This document shows, in pieces, positions 33,671-45,757 of a stretch of DNA of 64,000 nt. The stretch is from Plantago major. Lineage: Eukaryota; Streptophyta; Magnoliopsida; Lamiales; Plantaginaceae. The first letter of the stretch is position 1. Every line of letters starts with the position of its first letter. The stretch spans positions 1,178,001 to 1,242,000 of the forward strand of contig CM048839.1 in assembly GCA_026545765.1 (NCBI GenBank), given 5' to 3'. The position numbers and the translations under genes were made by a program. The notes beneath the pieces are model-generated. The model had not been told where the DNA came from. It did no database searches and saw only the letters and a program-made list of their open reading frames with translations.

Positions 33671-33789
33671 TGACTTGGAGGCCGCCGTTTCAAGAGAGTC
33701 CGAGAAAGAAGAAAGGAGGCCGATACCAATTTGGACCGAGATTGAAGCTACTGAAGATCGGTACTATTCCGAGTTTACTGTTCACCTTT

Positions 33790-34250
33790 TTTTTTTTTAC
33801 AACACTATACGCACCGGTATGATCCATCTTGCTCTTTAACATATTATCATAGTCTTTCTCTTGAACCATCTTCTCTTTTGCCAACTGAGAATTACTAATA
33901 AGCACACTCCTTCTAGAAGATCCCTCGTTCCACATCCGACTGCTCATTAATTTTTATTTAGAATTTCTTCCAAGTAAAATTCTAACCCACTAATATTTGG
34001 CCGCCTTGTTAAATTGAAAAATGTAATCTTGATTCTATTCGCAGTAGCTGATTGAAACCTGTGATGGTATACAATTTGCCCACCAGATCATTATAAGTGG
34101 TTCTACTGCGAACAATAATGGGCACTGGCTCAGCACCTTCATACGCAATGCCTCAAGGAGAAGAAACAATCTTTCTGTTCCAATAGCAAAATATTGTTAT
34201 GATGTCACTTGCCATTCTTATGTGTGCCTGATTCACTTTCAGGTTTTAGC
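33790..34250 (-). pseudogene. Gene-like insert inside the 3' region of Tat element 1
   Basis: This segment differs in composition from the repeats on both sides. On the minus strand it reads EPVPIIVRSRTTYNDLVGKL around 34135-34060, then disrupted sequence, then MSSRMWNEGSSRRSVLISNS around 33947-33890. The first block recalls the N-terminal region of plant MuDR/MULE transposases, a weak impression only. It could be a captured or inserted fragment. It has several stops and no complete frame. Confidence 0.4.
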
Positions 34251-34620
34251 CGGATTTGGACCAAGGTTTGATTATTGGAGGCTGCTGTTCGACTTTAGAC
34301 TCCCGAGATTCAAGGCTGCCACCATTGCAAATTCGAGGAGGATAGGAGGAGAAAATCGAGAGTTGATCCGTTTCGAGATTCGAGGTAGACCGAGGTTTGA
34401 AGGCGGCCGTCGTTGGGTGATTCCGGGACGGGACCGATATTGGGAGAGGCCGAGGTTTGAGAGAGACCCAAATTGGAGGCCGAGATCCCGTGTTTTCGAT
34501 CGTTTTCGAGATTCAAGAAGGAAGGCAGATTGTGGAAGTAAGCTTCTTCTTCTGCCTTTTCATCTCTATTTCTGAATTTATTCCATCGGTATGCTTCATG
34601 GTTGCTCGGTCTTTGTGGTT

Positions 34621-34822
34621 GATCGGTCTTTTGTTGATATTTATCTATCCCGAACTTGCTTGGTGGATCGGTCTTTTGTTGATGATTTTATCTATCTTGA
34701 ACTTGCTTGGTGGATCGGTCTATCGTTGATATTTTTATCTATGTCGAACTTGCTTGGTTGATCGGTCTATTGTTGATATTTTTATCTATCTCAAACTTGC
34801 TTGGTTGATCGGTCTATTTTGC
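34621..34822. repeat. 45-47-bp tandem repeats in the 3' region of Tat element 1
   Basis: GATCGGTCT recurs at 34621, 34666, 34713, 34760 and 34807. The unit contains TTGTTGATATTTTTATCTAT and GAACTTGCTTGG. Confidence 0.88.
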
Positions 34823-35269
34823 CTCGTTGTTCCGAACTTTGCATTTCTTGGAGTTTGCTTGGCCGAAAAAAATGTTCTCCACTTCTTCTACTTTAATTGG
34901 TATCCGAGTCTGGGGTAAAAACTTTTTTAACTTGGATTTTAACTATAACTTTTGTTGATCCAGGGGTGACCGATTTTATTGCAATAGACTTGGGTTTTAT
35001 TTTCGTCCATCTTGAATGTTCGTACGCATGTCTTTATTCTTGTTATCTTGTTGATCCTCGGATCCATATCTTGTGTTATCGTGATATTCAAACTTCATGG
35101 TTTTATAGCTTCTATTCAAACATTGAACTAATGGCCCGAAAATCAAACAAATTGAATATTGGCCCGACGCTTGGATTGGGTCGAGATTCGGTCTCGTGGT
35201 GTTGGTCCTTGATTGTTCTAAGACTCTTTGGGTCCTAGATTCAAGGAGTTACATTTTTCGTGCAAAATT

Positions 35270-35700
35270 CGTCAACGTTGGGTTCTTCCAATGCTTGGTC
35301 TTGGATGCTTTTGGTCCGAGGATTTTTAAGATACTTTTTTGAGTTGAGTGTTGGTATGCCTCGGCACCTTGGGCCCGAGGTAATCCATACTTCAATCTTT
35401 GTTTCTTAGGGAGTTTCTCTCGGACTTTTAGGGTCCGAGGAACTTTAAGATAATTTTTTAGTTGAGCGTCGGTATACCTTGGACACTTTGGGTCCGAGAC
35501 AATCCGCACCTCAACCTTTGTTCCTTAGGGAGTTTCTCTCTGACACTTTGGGTCCGAGGAACTTTGAGATAATTTTTGAGTTGAGCGTCGGTATACCTTG
35601 GACACTTTGGGCCCGAGACAATCCGCACCTCAATCTTTGTTTCTTAGGGAGTTTCTCTCTGACACTTTTGGTCCGAGGAACTTTAAGATAATGTCTGCCC
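35270..35700. repeat. About 118-bp tandem repeats next to integrase in Tat element 1
   Basis: Units with GTTGAGCGTCGGTATACCTT begin at 35343, 35461 and 35580. They also share CACTTTGGGTCCGAG and CTTAGGGAGTTTCTCTC. Three copies plus partial ones. Confidence 0.88.
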
Positions 35701-35826
35701 TTAGTGGCGCGTACGGTTCTTCTTGCAAATAGTTGACAGAAAAACAAATGTTTTATTATAATCGAACGGTAGGATTATATGGTAGCCAAAAGATGATACA
35801 TTTCAAAAGATCCTATTACAAATGAT

Positions 35827-37001
35827 CTAGGCGTAGTACTTCTGCAGATTCTTGGCGTTCCAGGTACGCTTGAGCGGTTTGCCGTCCATGCTTTCCAACG
35901 CGTAGCTCCTATTGATACTTGCCCTTGTGACACTGTAGGAACCTCCCCAGTTGGGTTCGAGTTTTCCGGTTGGTTTTAGTATATCAGCCTTTCGTAGCAC
36001 CAAGTCTCCAATCTGGAGGTCCCTACTTTTCACATGTTTGTTGTAGGCCCTTGCCATGATAGTTTGGTATCCTAAGGTTCGAGCTAGGGCCGTACTCCTT
36101 TTGGTCTCGAGCATGTTGAGGTCGTACACTCTTTTGTCGTGGTTGTCCGAGGGAACGTACCCTTGGATCCGAAAGGTGTTGATTGAGATTTCGGACGGGA
36201 TTACAGCTTCGGATCCATACACCAAACTGAAGGGAGTTTCTTGTGTGGCCGTTCTTGCCGTGGCACGATAAGCCCATAACACTCCTTCCAATTCATCGAC
36301 CCAATCTTTCTTCGCGTCTCCCAGTCTCTTCTGAAGATTGTCGACGATGGTACGATTGGTTACCTCAGTTTGTCCGTTGGCTTAAGTATACCCAACGGAA
36401 GTGAAACGCTCTTCGATCCTCATTTCTTCGCACCAATCTTTGAGCTTGTACCCGGAGAACTGTCGATCATTGTCCGCAACTAGTATTCGTGGTAGGCCAA
36501 ATCGACACGATAATTTTCAAAGGAAGTCCATGACCTTATTCTCCGAAATGGAGGCCGTTGCCTCGGCTTCTACCCATTTCGAGAAGTATTCTACGGCCAC
36601 AATGAGAATTTTTTTGCCCCGCGGCCTACTGGGAAAGGTCCTACTATGTCCATGCCCCACTGATCGAATGGACATGGGATAGTTGATGGTATCATTGGTA
36701 TGGTAGGCCGATGGGGGATCCTTGCGAACCTTTGACATTCCGAGCATGATCGTGAGAATTTTCCAGCTTCCTTTTGCATTGTTGGCCAATAATAGCCGTT
36801 TCTCTGAATTTTCTGGGCCAAGGCTCTTCCTCCTGAATGGTTTCCGCAACTTCCTAAATGGATCTCCTTCAACACTATGGCCGGCCTCTTTCGGACCCGG
36901 ACGGAGGTGAGTTCCATCATAGGACTTTCTATATAGGTCTGTACCAGAGAGGAAGTAGCGTTGGGATCTTCATTGAACTCTTCTAGATTCAGTTGAATCA
37001 C
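35827..37001 (-). pseudogene. Integrase of Tat element 1
   Basis: Zinc-binding H2C2 part: NHSGGRALAQKIQRNGYYWP, then CSECQRFA. The catalytic core starts QWGMDIVGPFPVGRG and continues VEYFSKWVEAEA after a frame change near 36600. The C-terminal part is 35827-36291 (LEGVLWAYRATARTATQETP, then ETPFSLVYGSEAVIPSEI, ending NLQKYYA). The core also contains an in-frame TAA near 36382, in the conserved segment before ANGQTEVTN. At least one frameshift and one stop make it non-functional. It would integrate the cDNA copy if intact. Confidence 0.88.
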
Positions 37002-38087
37002 GGGGTAGAATTCCGTTTTGTAGATAGTTCACGATGTCGCTCATCCAAGTGTTGTCGTTAGATATGACGCCCATGTTCATTATGACCTCGTTGGCAGTGA
37101 GGGCTGATTCATTGGCAGTCATAAGGACCACCGTACGGGTATCAACAGCTCCGGAAGCCGTAGCCCACTTTGATAATCCGTCGGCTATGGTGTTTTTTGC
37201 TCGGTTGATCTTGATCAGACTAAACATGTCGAACGCCTTTTCTAACTCTTTAACTACCTTTAGATATTTGATCATTGAAGCACTTTTTGTCGAATCGCCC
37301 GAGTAATCGCTACGTGACTAGGCGAGTCGGAGTAAGCTTTGAGTTTCTTGGCCATGACTGACTTGGCCATCTTCATTCCTGCTATCAGAGCCTCATACTC
37401 AGCTTCATTGTTTGTTACTGGAAATGTTAAGCGGATAGCATATTCCATCTGGGCTCTTTCTGGGCTGATTAGTAATAACCTCGTTCCACCCGCATGAGCG
37501 GCCGATGAACCGTCCACATAAAGCTTCCATATGTCATTTTCTTCCGGACCGAGTTCTTTTGGGATAAAAGCCACTCGTAGGGTCGGTTTATGTTTTAGGG
37601 CGGTCACGGGTGGCTCTCCTTCTGGTGGGGGAGGTAAGCTAGGACTTTCTTTTTCAACGATAATCCATTTTGTCATGGGATCGATTTCCCGATTTTTTTG
37701 AATATTCAATCCAGCCACTTCCGTTGTCAATGTCAAAACCTGGCTTGTTGGTGAAATGTCTTTCGGGACTTCACTGGGGGCTTGCTCATCTTTATCTTTT
37801 TTAGGTTCCGCGTTCCCCGGATATTCGGCTAGGAAATCAGCCAGGACCTGGGCTTTTTTGGCAGATGGAGCTTGATACTCGATCGTATGATCTCCGAACT
37901 CAATTGTCCATTTAGCCAACCTTCCTGATTTCGAGGCGTCACCTAAGACCTGTTTCAGCGGCTGGTTCATGAGGACCACTATTTTGTGGGAACGAAAGTA
38001 TGGTTTGAGCTTCCTGGAGGCCTCTACTAGACAATAGGCATACTTCTCTATTTCCTTGTAGTTTTTCTCCGCCTCAAAGATTTTGCT
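36970..38087 (-). pseudogene. RNase H and second (archaeal-type) RNase H region of Tat element 1
   Basis: The end of the first RNase H region (VLMNQPLKQVL, LAKWTIEFGDHTIEYQ) is followed by a linker. Then comes a second RNase H-like domain: WKLYVDGSSAAHAGG, TNNEAEYEALIAGMKMAK, and after a frame change near 37275, INRAKNTIADGLSKWA. Two RNase H domains before integrase are typical of the Tat lineage. A stop separates this region from RT (38088). Confidence 0.82.
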
Positions 38088-39417
38088 TCAGTAGTACACG
38101 GAAGGTGTTCGTTCTTCAGACATGACTAGGATGTAACTCACCACTTCAGGAGTGATGGCGAGATATATGTACAAGGGCTCTCCTTCTTCTGGTTTGGAAA
38201 GTAGAGGCGGGGAGGATAAATAGAGCTTCAAGTTCTCAAATGCCTCCTTGCACTCATTGTTCCATTCAAACTTGTCCGTCTTCCTTAGGATTTTGAAAAA
38301 AGGGAGGTTCTTTTCAGCTGATCTGGAAATGAAGCGGCTAAGGGATATAACCTTCCCTATGAGTCTCTGAACGTCCCTGAGTTTCTCCGGATGTGGAAGC
38401 TCCAATATGGCTTTTATCTTTTCTGGGTTTGCCTCGATCCCTCTCTGTGTCACCATGTACCCCAAGAATTTTCCTCCAGTTACTCCAAATGTGCATTTGG
38501 CTGGATTGAGTTTCATTCTGTATTTTCTTACTATGGCAAAACATCTTTCCAGATGGGGGATGTGATCAGATGTCTCCTTGCTTTTCACTAGCATGTCATC
38601 TACATAAACCTCCATTGATTTGCCAATCTCTTCTTTGAACATTTGGTTCACCAATCTTTGGTAGGTGGCGCCAGTGTTTCGTAGGCCGAACGGCATGACC
38701 TTGAAACAGTATACTCCTCCTACGGTGATAAAAGCGGTCTTTTCGATATCATGCTCAGCCATCTTGATCTGATAGAAGCCTTGAAAAGCATCCATGAAAC
38801 TCAACAGTGCAGACCCGGCAGTTGAGTCTATCAATTGATCAATTCTTGGCAGGGGATAGGGATCCTTTGGGCAGAAACGGTTGAGACTAGTGAAGTCGTT
38901 GCACATCCTCCATTTTCTCGGACTTTTCTCTACTAGGACCACATTGCATATCCAATCAGAGTAATGAACCTCCTCAATGTGTACTGCCTTGAGTAGTCGT
39001 TCTACATCATCTCTGATGATCTTGTTGTGGACAGGACCATGATCTCTCTTCTTCTGTCGAATGGGTCGGACATTTGGATCAATGTGGAGTTCGTGTACCA
39101 TGACTCGAGGATCTATACCGCTCAGATCTTCAGTTCCCCAGGCAAAAACATCAACATTCTTTCTTAGGAAGGCAATCATTTTGATGGTTGTTTCTGCGTC
39201 CATCTCCGAGTCGATTTTCACTGTTTTTTTGGGGATATCCTTCGTCAATTGGGATTTCTAAGACGTCTTCATGGGGGGCCATTCGATTTTCATGAAAGAA
39301 GCTTTTGGTCGGTGTTTCACGAGGTGGTTCAGGGGGAATGACTTGATATTCATCGATTCTATCCTCGCACTCCTTGGCCGTTGCGGCCATTTTCTTTTCC
39401 TCCACGCCCATTTTCAA
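38088..39417 (-). pseudogene. Reverse transcriptase of Tat element 1
   Basis: The long open stretch 38088-39248 contains the RT blocks KWRMCNDFTSLNRFCPKD, SFMDAFQGFYQIKM and VMPFGLRNTGATYQRLVNQM, the catalytic box YVDDMLV, KCTFGVTGGKFLGYMV, and the connection to RNase H (FEWNNECKEAFENLK). The stretch 39151-39417 in another frame links it to protease. RT itself looks open across its catalytic blocks; the breaks are at its two ends. Confidence 0.9.
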
Positions 39418-39521
39418 CCAGTTAATTCCTTTCCCGGGAGGTCTTTCTCGCCTCTTCCTTCAGCTTTCTTGTTGGATAAAGAGGCACTGTTTCTTTGTTC
39501 TCCAGTCATCTTCTTCTCTCC

Positions 39522-40490
39522 TTATATCATGTTCACTCCTAGAAGGTCGCGATGCCCTTCTAGTAGAGAGAGAGTGTAGCATTCCCATGCTCTTCTCCGA
39601 TCTCCACTAAGGGAAAATTTAAACCTTAGGTGGAAGGTTGGCACCACTACTTTGAATTGATTTAGAGCCGGTCTCCCCATAATTATGTTGTATTCGCAAT
39701 TTGCCTCGGTGACAACAAAAGGGACTTGGTGAGTAACCCTGAGTGGAGCTTTTCCCATGGAAACCGAGAGATACAGGATTCCTCTTGGTCTGATCCGGTT
39801 TCCTCCAAAGCCAACGAGGTCCGTTGTCACCGGTAACAATCCTCTTAAACTCATTTCCATTTTTCGGACAGTGCTCATGAAGAGGATGTTAGAGGAGGCA
39901 CCGGTATCGATTAATACCTTTGTGATCTCATAACCTGCTATGTCCATTTCCACCACCAATGGGACATCCGGGTCATGGACCAATCCTTCTCCCTTGCATG
40001 GAGGGGGTGCTTCAGATTCGTCAAAGGTGATCACGTTGGTGCCGGGAGCCACCATATTGACATATTTCTCATCCGAATTTCTCAGTGATCTTGCCATGGC
40101 TTCTCGAGCATTCCTACTGTCTCCTCCAGTAGGTCCTCCGACAATGCTAAGTATTCTTCCAAAACGGACCGGGTTATCATCTACGTAAGCCGGTTGAGTT
40201 TCGATGTATGCTACCCTCCCGTTCTCTCGTGCCGGACTTGGGGATCTCCTATTTTCTCGCTCTCGCCGGGGACTTTGGGATCTCCTGGCCTCTCGGCGTC
40301 CTCTTGGGCTCGGTGGTCCGGGTAACACTGATTGTCTTCTTGGGCTAAACGAGCGCCTCTTGATCGGAGCGGGCCTTTCACCTCTGTTATGCCTGGGGAG
40401 ACCCTCTGGGAGGAGAATGACGGGGAGATGCATTTCTCCGGTCCTTTGCACCACGCGACTCATTGGACTGGTACCTTCGTCCGGCTTCAC
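39522..40490 (-). pseudogene. Aspartic protease region of Tat element 1
   Basis: A basic/Arg-Ser-rich linker (RRSFSPRRQSVLPGPPSPRG) precedes the retropepsin-like domain with the active-site motif VLIDTGASSNILF and the later ITMGRPAL-type block (NIIMGRPALNQF). Open in this frame, but disconnected by frame changes from gag upstream and RT downstream. Confidence 0.85.
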
Positions 40491-40547
40491 GTTGGTCGGT
40501 ACCCTCGGGCTTCCTCATGATGTATTCTTGCAAATATCCCATTTCGA

Positions 40548-42498
40548 TCAACCTCTAGATTTCCTGATTTCCTGTCTGAGGTGCATGCATTTTCCGGTGG
40601 AGTGTCCCGTCTGTTGGTGGAAGTGACAGTACTCGTTCGAGTTCCTGGTGAGCCTGGTTTCCCTGTGCTTGGGGGGCCATTGGATTGGGACGCCTTGACT
40701 TTGCATGATGGTCAAGATTTGTTCCTTAGGGGATTTTAGGTCAGCGTAGTTTATGTAAACTTTTCGGGGAGATCTCCTTCTTTCCTCAACCCTTCCTCTT
40801 CTGTCACCTTTCCGCTTTTGCTCGAAATGTTGGTTTCCCAACCTTGTGTTATCTGGTACTGGTTTTGCCTTCTTGACCTCGGTTCTCACTACCATTTTGT
40901 CGAGGGTTTCGTGTGTGCTCAAGATTTTTTTGATTACTTCATTCAAATCTCGTTCGGTGGTTATTCCTGCATTAACAATCGTGTAGCAAAATGAAGCGTT
41001 GTTGGTGTTCTCGCCCATGTGGAATACTCGATCTTTGATGGGGTGTGACTCAACGAGGACAACTGCTTGTTCAAACCTTTTGACACACGATCTCAAGCTT
41101 TCATGTTCCCTTTGCACAATTTCTGCCAGGTAGCTGACTGGACGAGCTGTTTCGAGGAAGTTCTCGAATCGCAGAGTGAATTTGGCGATCATCTGGTCCC
41201 AAGATGTTATAGTGTTGGGCCGGAGGTGCTTCCACCAAGTCATGGCGGGTCCGTAGAGGGTGTTGGGAAATAACTGTGCATTTACATTGTCCGGTACTCC
41301 CATGCCTCCTAGGGATGCCTCAAAACGAATTCGGTGATCTATTGGCATGTGATTCCCTCATACGTTTTCTTAGAACTCGGGGCACTCCTCCTCGGGGGGA
41401 GTTCGGTGTCCCTCATAGCTTAGCAAAGAGGATTCAGGCTCCTTCCATATTTCATTATATCTCTTGCATGGGTAAGTGTTTCTAGCTTTGACCGTTCCAA
41501 TTCTAGGGCAGCTTCATGGATCCTAACTTGTTCTTTATTTGTTCGGTTTCATCCATGTGCCTGTCCCCCCTGTGAGTCCTGGCAGACCTTGACCTGGTTC
41601 GGTTTCGATGATGTTCCCTTCCCCTATCTCGGCTTCCCCTCCTATTATCTCGATAATCATCATTCCTAGTCATTCTGGTTGGCGACTGTATTCTTTCATT
41701 ACGGAATCGTCCATGGCGGGGATGGTTTTGGGGTGGTGTGTCGCCCCGGTACCCGTTGAGAGTTTCATCTTCCTCGTCGTATTGCTCCCCGTGGTCCTTT
41801 CTCCCGTCATCTTGACGTTGCTAATTTCGCGCGGTGGTTCGAGAAGGAGTTGGGTCACAGCGTGTTCTCTCGCCGACTCCCATGTTCTCCTCTCTACCTG
41901 TCCTCCGATTGTTTCTCGAGTGCAAATTACTCCGAGCCTGGCAATTTAGCATGTTTCGTAAGTCTCCGGGGCTCTACGACTTGAGGCTCTGAGACTTTTG
42001 GACCGATCGGTATTTCGAGAGTTTGGGGGTCCTCTGGATTCCACCACATGATCTGTTGTTACTTGTGGTTGATTCTGGATCGGCAATACGGGAGCGCTTC
42101 TTCGTGGTGCGTTGTTAGAGTTGTCTGGGAGGTTCACGCCTGGCCCTAATTGAGGTTGGGTCCTTAGTAACAGGGCGAGTTGTAAAAGTTGAATTTGAGC
42201 TTCATTGTATCCGCCGATGGACCGTCGGCGGTGACACGAGGTATAACGATCATTGCGTCACGGGTGTCGGAGTTGAGTGGATTAGGGCGTTCTTTGTCCG
42301 TTAAATGCGTTCCGTGGTGGAAAGAGAAGCTTCGAGGCCATCCCTATCATCATGTTCATTGATCCGTTGATTCCCTGTGAAAGGATTGACTTCCCGTGGG
42401 GTGCGGTTGCGGACTTGACTTCGGGGCCCAACATCAGAAGTTGTTGATCTAAGGATTACTGGAGTTGTCCTTCTAGTACGTCTTCTAGCTGGAGCCAT
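40548..42498 (-). pseudogene. gag of Tat element 1
   Basis: The likely start at 42498 (MAPARRRTRRTTPVILRSTT) opens a basic N terminus, interrupted in several frames down to 41350. From 41348 the retrotransposon gag core is open (FEASLGGMGVPDNVN, YGPAMTWWKHLRPNTITSWD, FLETARPVSYLAEIVQREHE). It ends in a Cys/His knuckle (YCHFHQQTGHSTGKCMHLR). Multiple frameshifts lie in the N-terminal half. Confidence 0.83.
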
Positions 42499-42538
42499 GC
42501 CTTTTTGTACTAAGTGATTCCCACAAACGACGTCAATA

Positions 42539-43243
42539 TGATGTAGGGTAAAAATGGATAAGTCGCTAGTTAGTTCGTCGACGCCCTAGATTGATGTAGT
42601 TCTTGCTCGAACGATAATATTAGTTAGCGGAAGTCAAATAGTCCTTGGTTCAAGTCGCCTTTACTTTGATTAAATTCGTGACTTTGCGAAGGTCGGAAAG
42701 TGTGCGGACGAAAAAAGTGGACCGAGGTCGAGTCCGTCGGTCCTCCGTTGCGTCTGTCGGTCCTCGGTGGTGTCCATCGTTGATCTGTGACAAGAAAATA
42801 AGGGGTTAGACCCTTTTGGGCCGGTTTGCCTAGGACAACCCGGTACTTAGATTCAACTAGTTAATAAGTCGGTCGACTTTTCAATCTAGGACTTAAAAAT
42901 TTTGATAGTAGATTTTCGGAAGTCGTTACTTACCGTTTATGAGGAGTAAAAGCCTTGTATTTATAGGCAAAGGTTTGTTATCATCCTCTCTTGGATAAGT
43001 GCCAAGTGTACGGTCCGGATCCGTCCATGCTAGAAGTTGGGCTCATGGGCCCTTAATGGACTTGGCCCATTTAAGTAGATGAGCCTTGGATTGTAGTCCG
43101 AAGGTTGAAGTATTAGAGGGTCGACCTCTTGATTTTGGTGTAGTCGGACCCTTAACTTTGGTGAGGTCGAGCTCTCTTGATAGCATTGTCCCGATATGAT
43201 TAAGTCTTCTTAGTTCGGGAGTAGGACTTAAAGGTATATATCA
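42539..43243 (-). repeat. 5' LTR of Tat element 1
   Basis: 705 bp. It carries the functional-position promoter: minus-strand TATAAATA (plus TATTTATA 42958-42965). It has a 13-14-base insertion relative to the other LTR near 42820. Confidence 0.93.
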
Positions 43244-44067
43244 GAATGGATGTAGTTTGCAAATTATTATTGGATGGTAAGGGAAAGACTCTCTCAGTAG
43301 ATTAGTTAGAATAAGGATTTATTCTCTATATCTGAAAACTTATTAATTTCAGTTCAGTTTAGTTTTGCTTAGTTGTTTTTTATACAACAAATAAATCCAG
43401 TTCAGTTCAGATAAATTTTATTCTGTTCTATTCTATTTTGTTCAGACGAAGAAAACAGAGACTCGAATCAATTTGTCATTTGAGTCTTTGAGACACTCTT
43501 TCTAAAGAGAACCTTCAAGTGTCTAATTAAATAGGTAATGAGGTAATCTAGAATATTCTAATGATGATAAAACCGAATTAATTAAAAATCAGTCAAGTTT
43601 GCTACAAGTGACATTCAAATCAAATGCATGCATAATTGTGTACTACAACTTGTACTTTTACAAAATCCTTAATCTATTATTAAGTTCATAAGGATCAACA
43701 CTGCCCATTGGTTTAACTTAAATTTGTATCTGTACTTCTGCTGGCGATTAGCGGGGATAGGTTGGTTTATAGCAAGTTGGTTTATTTGGCTTTCTTTATG
43801 TTACTGCACATAGTTGTGTACTTGTGTCAATGATCGAGATTTTTTTTTTTTTTTTTTTTTTTTTGGTAATACTGCTCGAGATTTTGTTTGGACCAGTTGA
43901 CATGTAAATTGCGACTAATCAGAAGACTAAAAGTGAAGTGGTATTCAATCTGTTATTTTAGAATCTTTACCATTTAATTTTACACTTGCGAATATAAAAT
44001 GTGGGTTTGGGAAATAATTAAGTATTGATTTTGTATAAGAAATTCATACCTCTGTGGTTTTGGGACT

Positions 44068-44245
44068 AATTTTCCAAAGAAAACTTTCCATTTTACTATT
44101 CTGCGATCAACTGTCTTCGACTTTGACCACAAATTACTCTTGAACTATAATAGTAAATAATTCAATAAAATCATATAATGAAAATTTAATTTCAACGTTG
44201 ACCGTTCAAAGTCAAAATGAAAAGTTTTCTTTGGAACGGACGGAG
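44068..44245. mobile_element. Stowaway-like MITE, copy 1
   Basis: Its right end, TTTGGAACGGACGGAG before TA, is the inverse of the CTCCCTCCGT-type terminus. The left side TTCCAAAGAAAACTTTCC is inverted to it. Core ACTATAATAGTAAATAATT and CATATAATGAAAATTTAATT is shared with copies 2 and 3. Confidence 0.65.
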
Positions 44246-44834
44246 TATAATAGAAGTGAGGTCATTAGTCATATAATTAATAATTGATCATTAGCATTAA
44301 CTAAGGTATACTTCTTTAGTTGATGCACCATGCAATGGATCCTTCGTCCGTACCTAACAGGCACTAATAATACACATCTCAATTGAGAATGAAGTCAACG
44401 TGTTCGCTATTTGGCGGAACCATGAATAAAATTGAAGGATGTGAAGCTATTATTTTGAAAATTTTAGGTGGTACAAAATGCTAAGATTTTCACAAAACTG
44501 AATGCGAAACATGCTAATTTAACGATATATATAGGGAGCGGCCACCCCATCCATACCCTCCGATTTTTGCCCCTAAGGTCCTCGTAATATTGATTTTCAG
44601 TCATGTCAACCGTAAGTGATTCCTCTTGGATAGCATGCACGCCTAGCATTAATCATAGATCTAATGTGCACCTAATACATGAAGTTCAGAGTTCAGACTA
44701 GAAAATCATAAATTCACAACTTGAATTTTGATGATGCATTTATCGAGTGATTAATTAAAATGGTTGGTCATAATTTCGAAGCTTCTAAAGATAACAACGC
44801 ATTTGACTAGTCTTGCAGTCAACTTCACTTTGAC

Positions 44835-45024
44835 ATGCACCCCCTATCTTTCCATTTTAACTTTAACCGGTCAACAACCTTTAACTTTGATCGCGAATTA
44901 ATCTTAAACTATAATAGTAAATAATTTTATAAAATTATTTACTATTATAGAAAAATATTCTGATTAAAATCGAAAATTAATGGCGTAATAGTAAAATGGA
45001 AAGATTTCTTTGAAACGGAGGGAG
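44835..45024. mobile_element. Stowaway-like MITE, copy 2
   Basis: The right end TTTGAAACGGAGGGAG is followed by TA; the left arm (CTATCTTTCCATTTTAAC) is eroded. The core AAACTATAATAGTAAATAAT is shared with copy 1, and its local inverse forms a hairpin. Confidence 0.65.
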
Positions 45025-45570
45025 TATTTCACATAAAAGTTCTATAATCCTAATCCCAAATTACCAAAAAAAAAAAAAAAAAGAAAGAAAGGAATTATCC
45101 AACATATATATGTCACACCGTTTTTTAACTCTAAATTATCTTTTCACTCGATTTTTTCTTTAGTATTTTCTCTTTGCTGATTTGAAATTTTAGTAGGAAG
45201 AATAATATTAATCCCCTAGCTCAATCATTAACGTTAGAGGACAATAATTATATTCATATAGTTTGTCCAGAACATAACTTTATTTCAAACCTCCTTACTT
45301 TTATTGTGAACCAATTGTATGCTAGGATGATGTAATACAAAATGAATCAAGTCATCAATGAATGGAATGATTGTTTAAGGTACTGTATTTAAAATTATTT
45401 GATTAGTTGTGTTTGTGGTATTATATTCCCCATTGTTGTGAAATTTATCTTTACCCACAAACATTTGAACGTTCACAATTAATAATATGATAAAAACATA
45501 TTGTTATTCATGTTAGATAAGTTTATTTTAAATTAAATACCACAACAAACACTTTGCTGGTAGAAATGTG

Positions 45571-45757
45571 AATCGCAAATGCATATTCGCAATCTCAGAG
45601 GTTCGAGAACGCCTCAAAAAATAGAAATTATATATGTTAAGATATTTATATAAATACTACATTGAAATCGCAAATGCATATTCGCAATCTCAGAGGTTCG
45701 AGAACGTCTCAAAACATAGAAATTATATATGTTAAGATATTTATATTAAAAATTTCC
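45571..45757. repeat. 95-bp tandem duplication abutting tRNA-Glu
   Basis: AATCGCAAATGCATATTCGC starts at 45571 and again at 45666. The two units are nearly identical through GTTAAGATATTTATAT. The second unit runs up to the 3' end of the tRNA gene. Confidence 0.88.

Larger units (their letters stand above)
31689..43243 (-). mobile_element. Ty3/gypsy LTR retrotransposon, Tat/Ogre type, 11.6 kb, decayed
   Basis: The two LTRs (31689-32379 and 42539-43243) both start TGATGTAGGG and end ATATCA on the plus strand. They are flanked by a perfect 5-bp duplication GAATG (31684-31688, 43244-43248). Genes lie on the minus strand in the order gag, protease, RT-RNase H, a second RNase H-like domain, then integrase: the Tat-lineage layout. 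Next to the 5' LTR, minus strand, is TTGACGTCGTTTGTGGGAA, the primer-site position. Next to the 3' LTR is the purine tract AACTGGGGGGACT. The LTRs differ by many substitutions and an indel (extra GGGCCGGTTTGCC near 42820), so the insertion is not recent. Integrase is followed by 3.4 kb of repeat-rich non-coding DNA. Frameshifts and stops break gag and pol. Confidence 0.95.
43249..45570. other. AT-rich intergenic region with MITEs
   Basis: It contains a T26 run at 43839-43864, two Stowaway-like MITEs listed separately and a poly(A) run at about 45065. A 44530-44660 stretch (GGGAGCGGCCACCCCATCC...) is GC-richer than its surroundings but shows no gene. Confidence 0.45.

Noticed and set aside
33349-33729. 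126-codon Ser/Phe-rich minus-strand ORF
   Set aside because: It reads the complement of a purine-rich repeat in the 3' region of Tat element 1.
34222-34575. 117-codon Arg-rich plus-strand ORF in Tat element 1
   Set aside because: Compositional artefact of GA/CCGAGG-rich repeats; no family and no promoter like those in element 2.
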